From the NCBI GenBank assembly GCA_900542255.1, contig UQMR01000098.1, positions 1-6,026 on the forward strand: a stretch of DNA of 6,026 nt, given 5' to 3'. The DNA is from an uncultured Porphyromonadaceae bacterium (GTDB lineage: Bacteria; Bacteroidota; Bacteroidia; Bacteroidales; Barnesiellaceae_A). The notes beneath the pieces were generated by a model. That model searched no databases and was not told the DNA's origin. It saw only the letters and a list, made by a program, of their open reading frames with translations. Position 1 is the stretch's first letter. The number at the start of each line of letters is the position of its first letter. This document shows, piece by piece, positions 5,481 through 6,026 of the stretch. A program made the translations under genes and the position numbers.

Positions 5481-5596
5481 GAAGAAAGAAAAGAGAAAGA
5501 AGCAAAAGTCTGTAAAAGAGTTATGCCCGATTATTATAAGACCCATATATTTGTTTGTGAAGGGCTCTTTTGAAACACAATTTGCATAAGAATAAA
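5481..5596. other. AT-rich spacer between repeat array and dcp promoter
   Basis: No credible gene is present. A purine-rich run (5481-5509) is followed by a possible hairpin in which AAAAGAG (5514-5520) pairs with CTCTTTT (5565-5571), continued by GCCC/GGGC with a small bulge. A lone TATATTTG at 5546-5553 matches the -7 consensus but has no -33 partner. Both are weak. Confidence 0.4.
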
Positions 5597-5627
5597 TTTG
5601 TATAACAGAAAGAAAGTGCTATTTTTG
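5597..5627 (+). promoter_or_regulatory. Promoter of the dcp-type peptidase gene
   Basis: TTTG (5597-5600) and TATTTTTG (5620-5627) are separated by 19 bases, a full match to the Bacteroidota promoter. Transcription would start near 5634, giving a leader of roughly 55 bases before the ATG at 5690. Confidence 0.8.
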
Positions 5628-5689
5628 CAACGGACGCAATGTCGCATGTGCCATAGAGAGGATTTATGTAACACAACAAAATACACGCA

Positions 5690-6026
5690 ATGAAAAAATT
5701 ATTATTTCCAACCCTGATCTGTTTGACTATGATCGGATGTCAGAATGCCAAAGTAAACCCGTTCCTGAGCGGGTATGATACGCCCTTGGGCGTACCCCCT
5801 TTCGAGCAGATAGAGAATGAGCACTATTTGCAAGCCTTTGAAGAAGGTATCAATCGCCACAATGTGGAGATTGAGGCAATAATAAATAACCCCGAGGCTC
5901 CTACGTTTGCCAATACCATTGCCGCCCTCGACCTGAGCGGCAGGATGCTCAACGATGTAAGCCTTGTATTTTTCAGCGTTTTGGAGGCCGAGAGCAACGA
6001 TACGTTGCAACAGATAGCCGAGAAGG
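5690..6026 (+). CDS. dcp: M3 family peptidyl-dipeptidase Dcp, lipoprotein form (5' part)
   Basis: Only the first 112 residues are in the window. Residues 1-17 form a short lipoprotein signal peptide (MKKLLFPTLICLTM, then IGC) with Cys17 as lipid anchor. From residue 23 the sequence follows the N-terminal helical region of Dcp-type M3 peptidases closely: NPFLSGYDTP, VPPFEQIENEHYLQAFEEG, INNPEAPTF, NTIAALDLSG and VFFSVLEAESND. E. coli Dcp has the same order of blocks (NPFL, HFDQI, YRPAFDEG, NTILALEQSG, VFFAM), from memory. Such enzymes are zinc metallopeptidases that remove C-terminal dipeptides. The HExxH zinc site lies in the C-terminal half and is outside the window, so activity cannot be judged here. 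The lipid anchor implies an envelope location and a role in peptide use. It is divergent from metF, with its own consensus promoter. Confidence 0.9.
   Translation, partial: MKKLLFPTLICLTMIGCQNAKVNPFLSGYDTPLGVPPFEQIENEHYLQAFEEGINRHNVEIEAIINNPEAPTFANTIAALDLSGRMLNDVSLVFFSVLEAESNDTLQQIAEK

Noticed and set aside
5139..5573. Plus-strand open frame of 144 codons across the metF start and the repeats
   Set aside because: It is antisense to metF and then reads through repeat units, giving a Lys/Arg-rich product without domain features. The open frame follows from the repeat composition.

Overview
The window looks like chromosome from a member of the Bacteroidales (phylum Bacteroidota). Five gene starts are preceded by the phylum's own -7 box (TAnnTTTG), in two cases with a well-spaced -33 TTTG-type element. 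Shine-Dalgarno sequences are not obvious. Two of the secreted products carry Ig-like domains, and three proteins have lipoprotein signal peptides. The MetF sequence has the variant 'NITSHRSE' segment that I associate with Bacteroidota enzymes. The genus cannot be fixed from the sequence alone.

Layout, left to right. (1) The minus strand at 1-557 holds the N-terminal part of a lipoprotein gene that runs off the left edge. (2) A divergent promoter region follows, then a plus-strand gene (737-1243) for a small exported protein of unknown function. (3) A strong hairpin at 1262-1317 lies between this gene and a convergent minus-strand operon. That operon encodes a secreted endonuclease I-family nuclease with an Ig-like tail (2138-3505) and, 14 bases downstream, an Ig-like-domain lipoprotein (1401-2123). 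(4) An intergenic stretch of about 450 bases contains three tandem units of a hairpin-forming repeat, placed against the nuclease promoter, and the terminator of the next operon. (5) A minus-strand operon encodes metF (5,10-methylenetetrahydrofolate reductase, 4328-5284) and a single-domain PAS protein (3956-4300). (6) A second intergenic stretch of about 400 bases holds two more repeat units, placed against the metF promoter, and a consensus promoter facing right. (7) That promoter drives the 5' part of a dcp-type M3 peptidase lipoprotein gene that runs off the right edge.

The genes do not form one pathway. The nuclease, its partner lipoprotein and the peptidase are envelope or secreted degradative functions, while MetF is one-carbon and methionine metabolism with a small sensor-like protein attached. 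The most interesting structure is non-coding. It is a repeat family with conserved ends (AAAGATA...TATCTTA) and differing interiors. In both places it lies immediately upstream of a minus-strand gene, and its terminal sequence is also the -7 promoter box. In the metF copy the repeat also supplies a perfectly spaced -33 element. I found no CRISPR array, transposase, tRNA or rRNA, and no clear sign of a new defence or mobile system.
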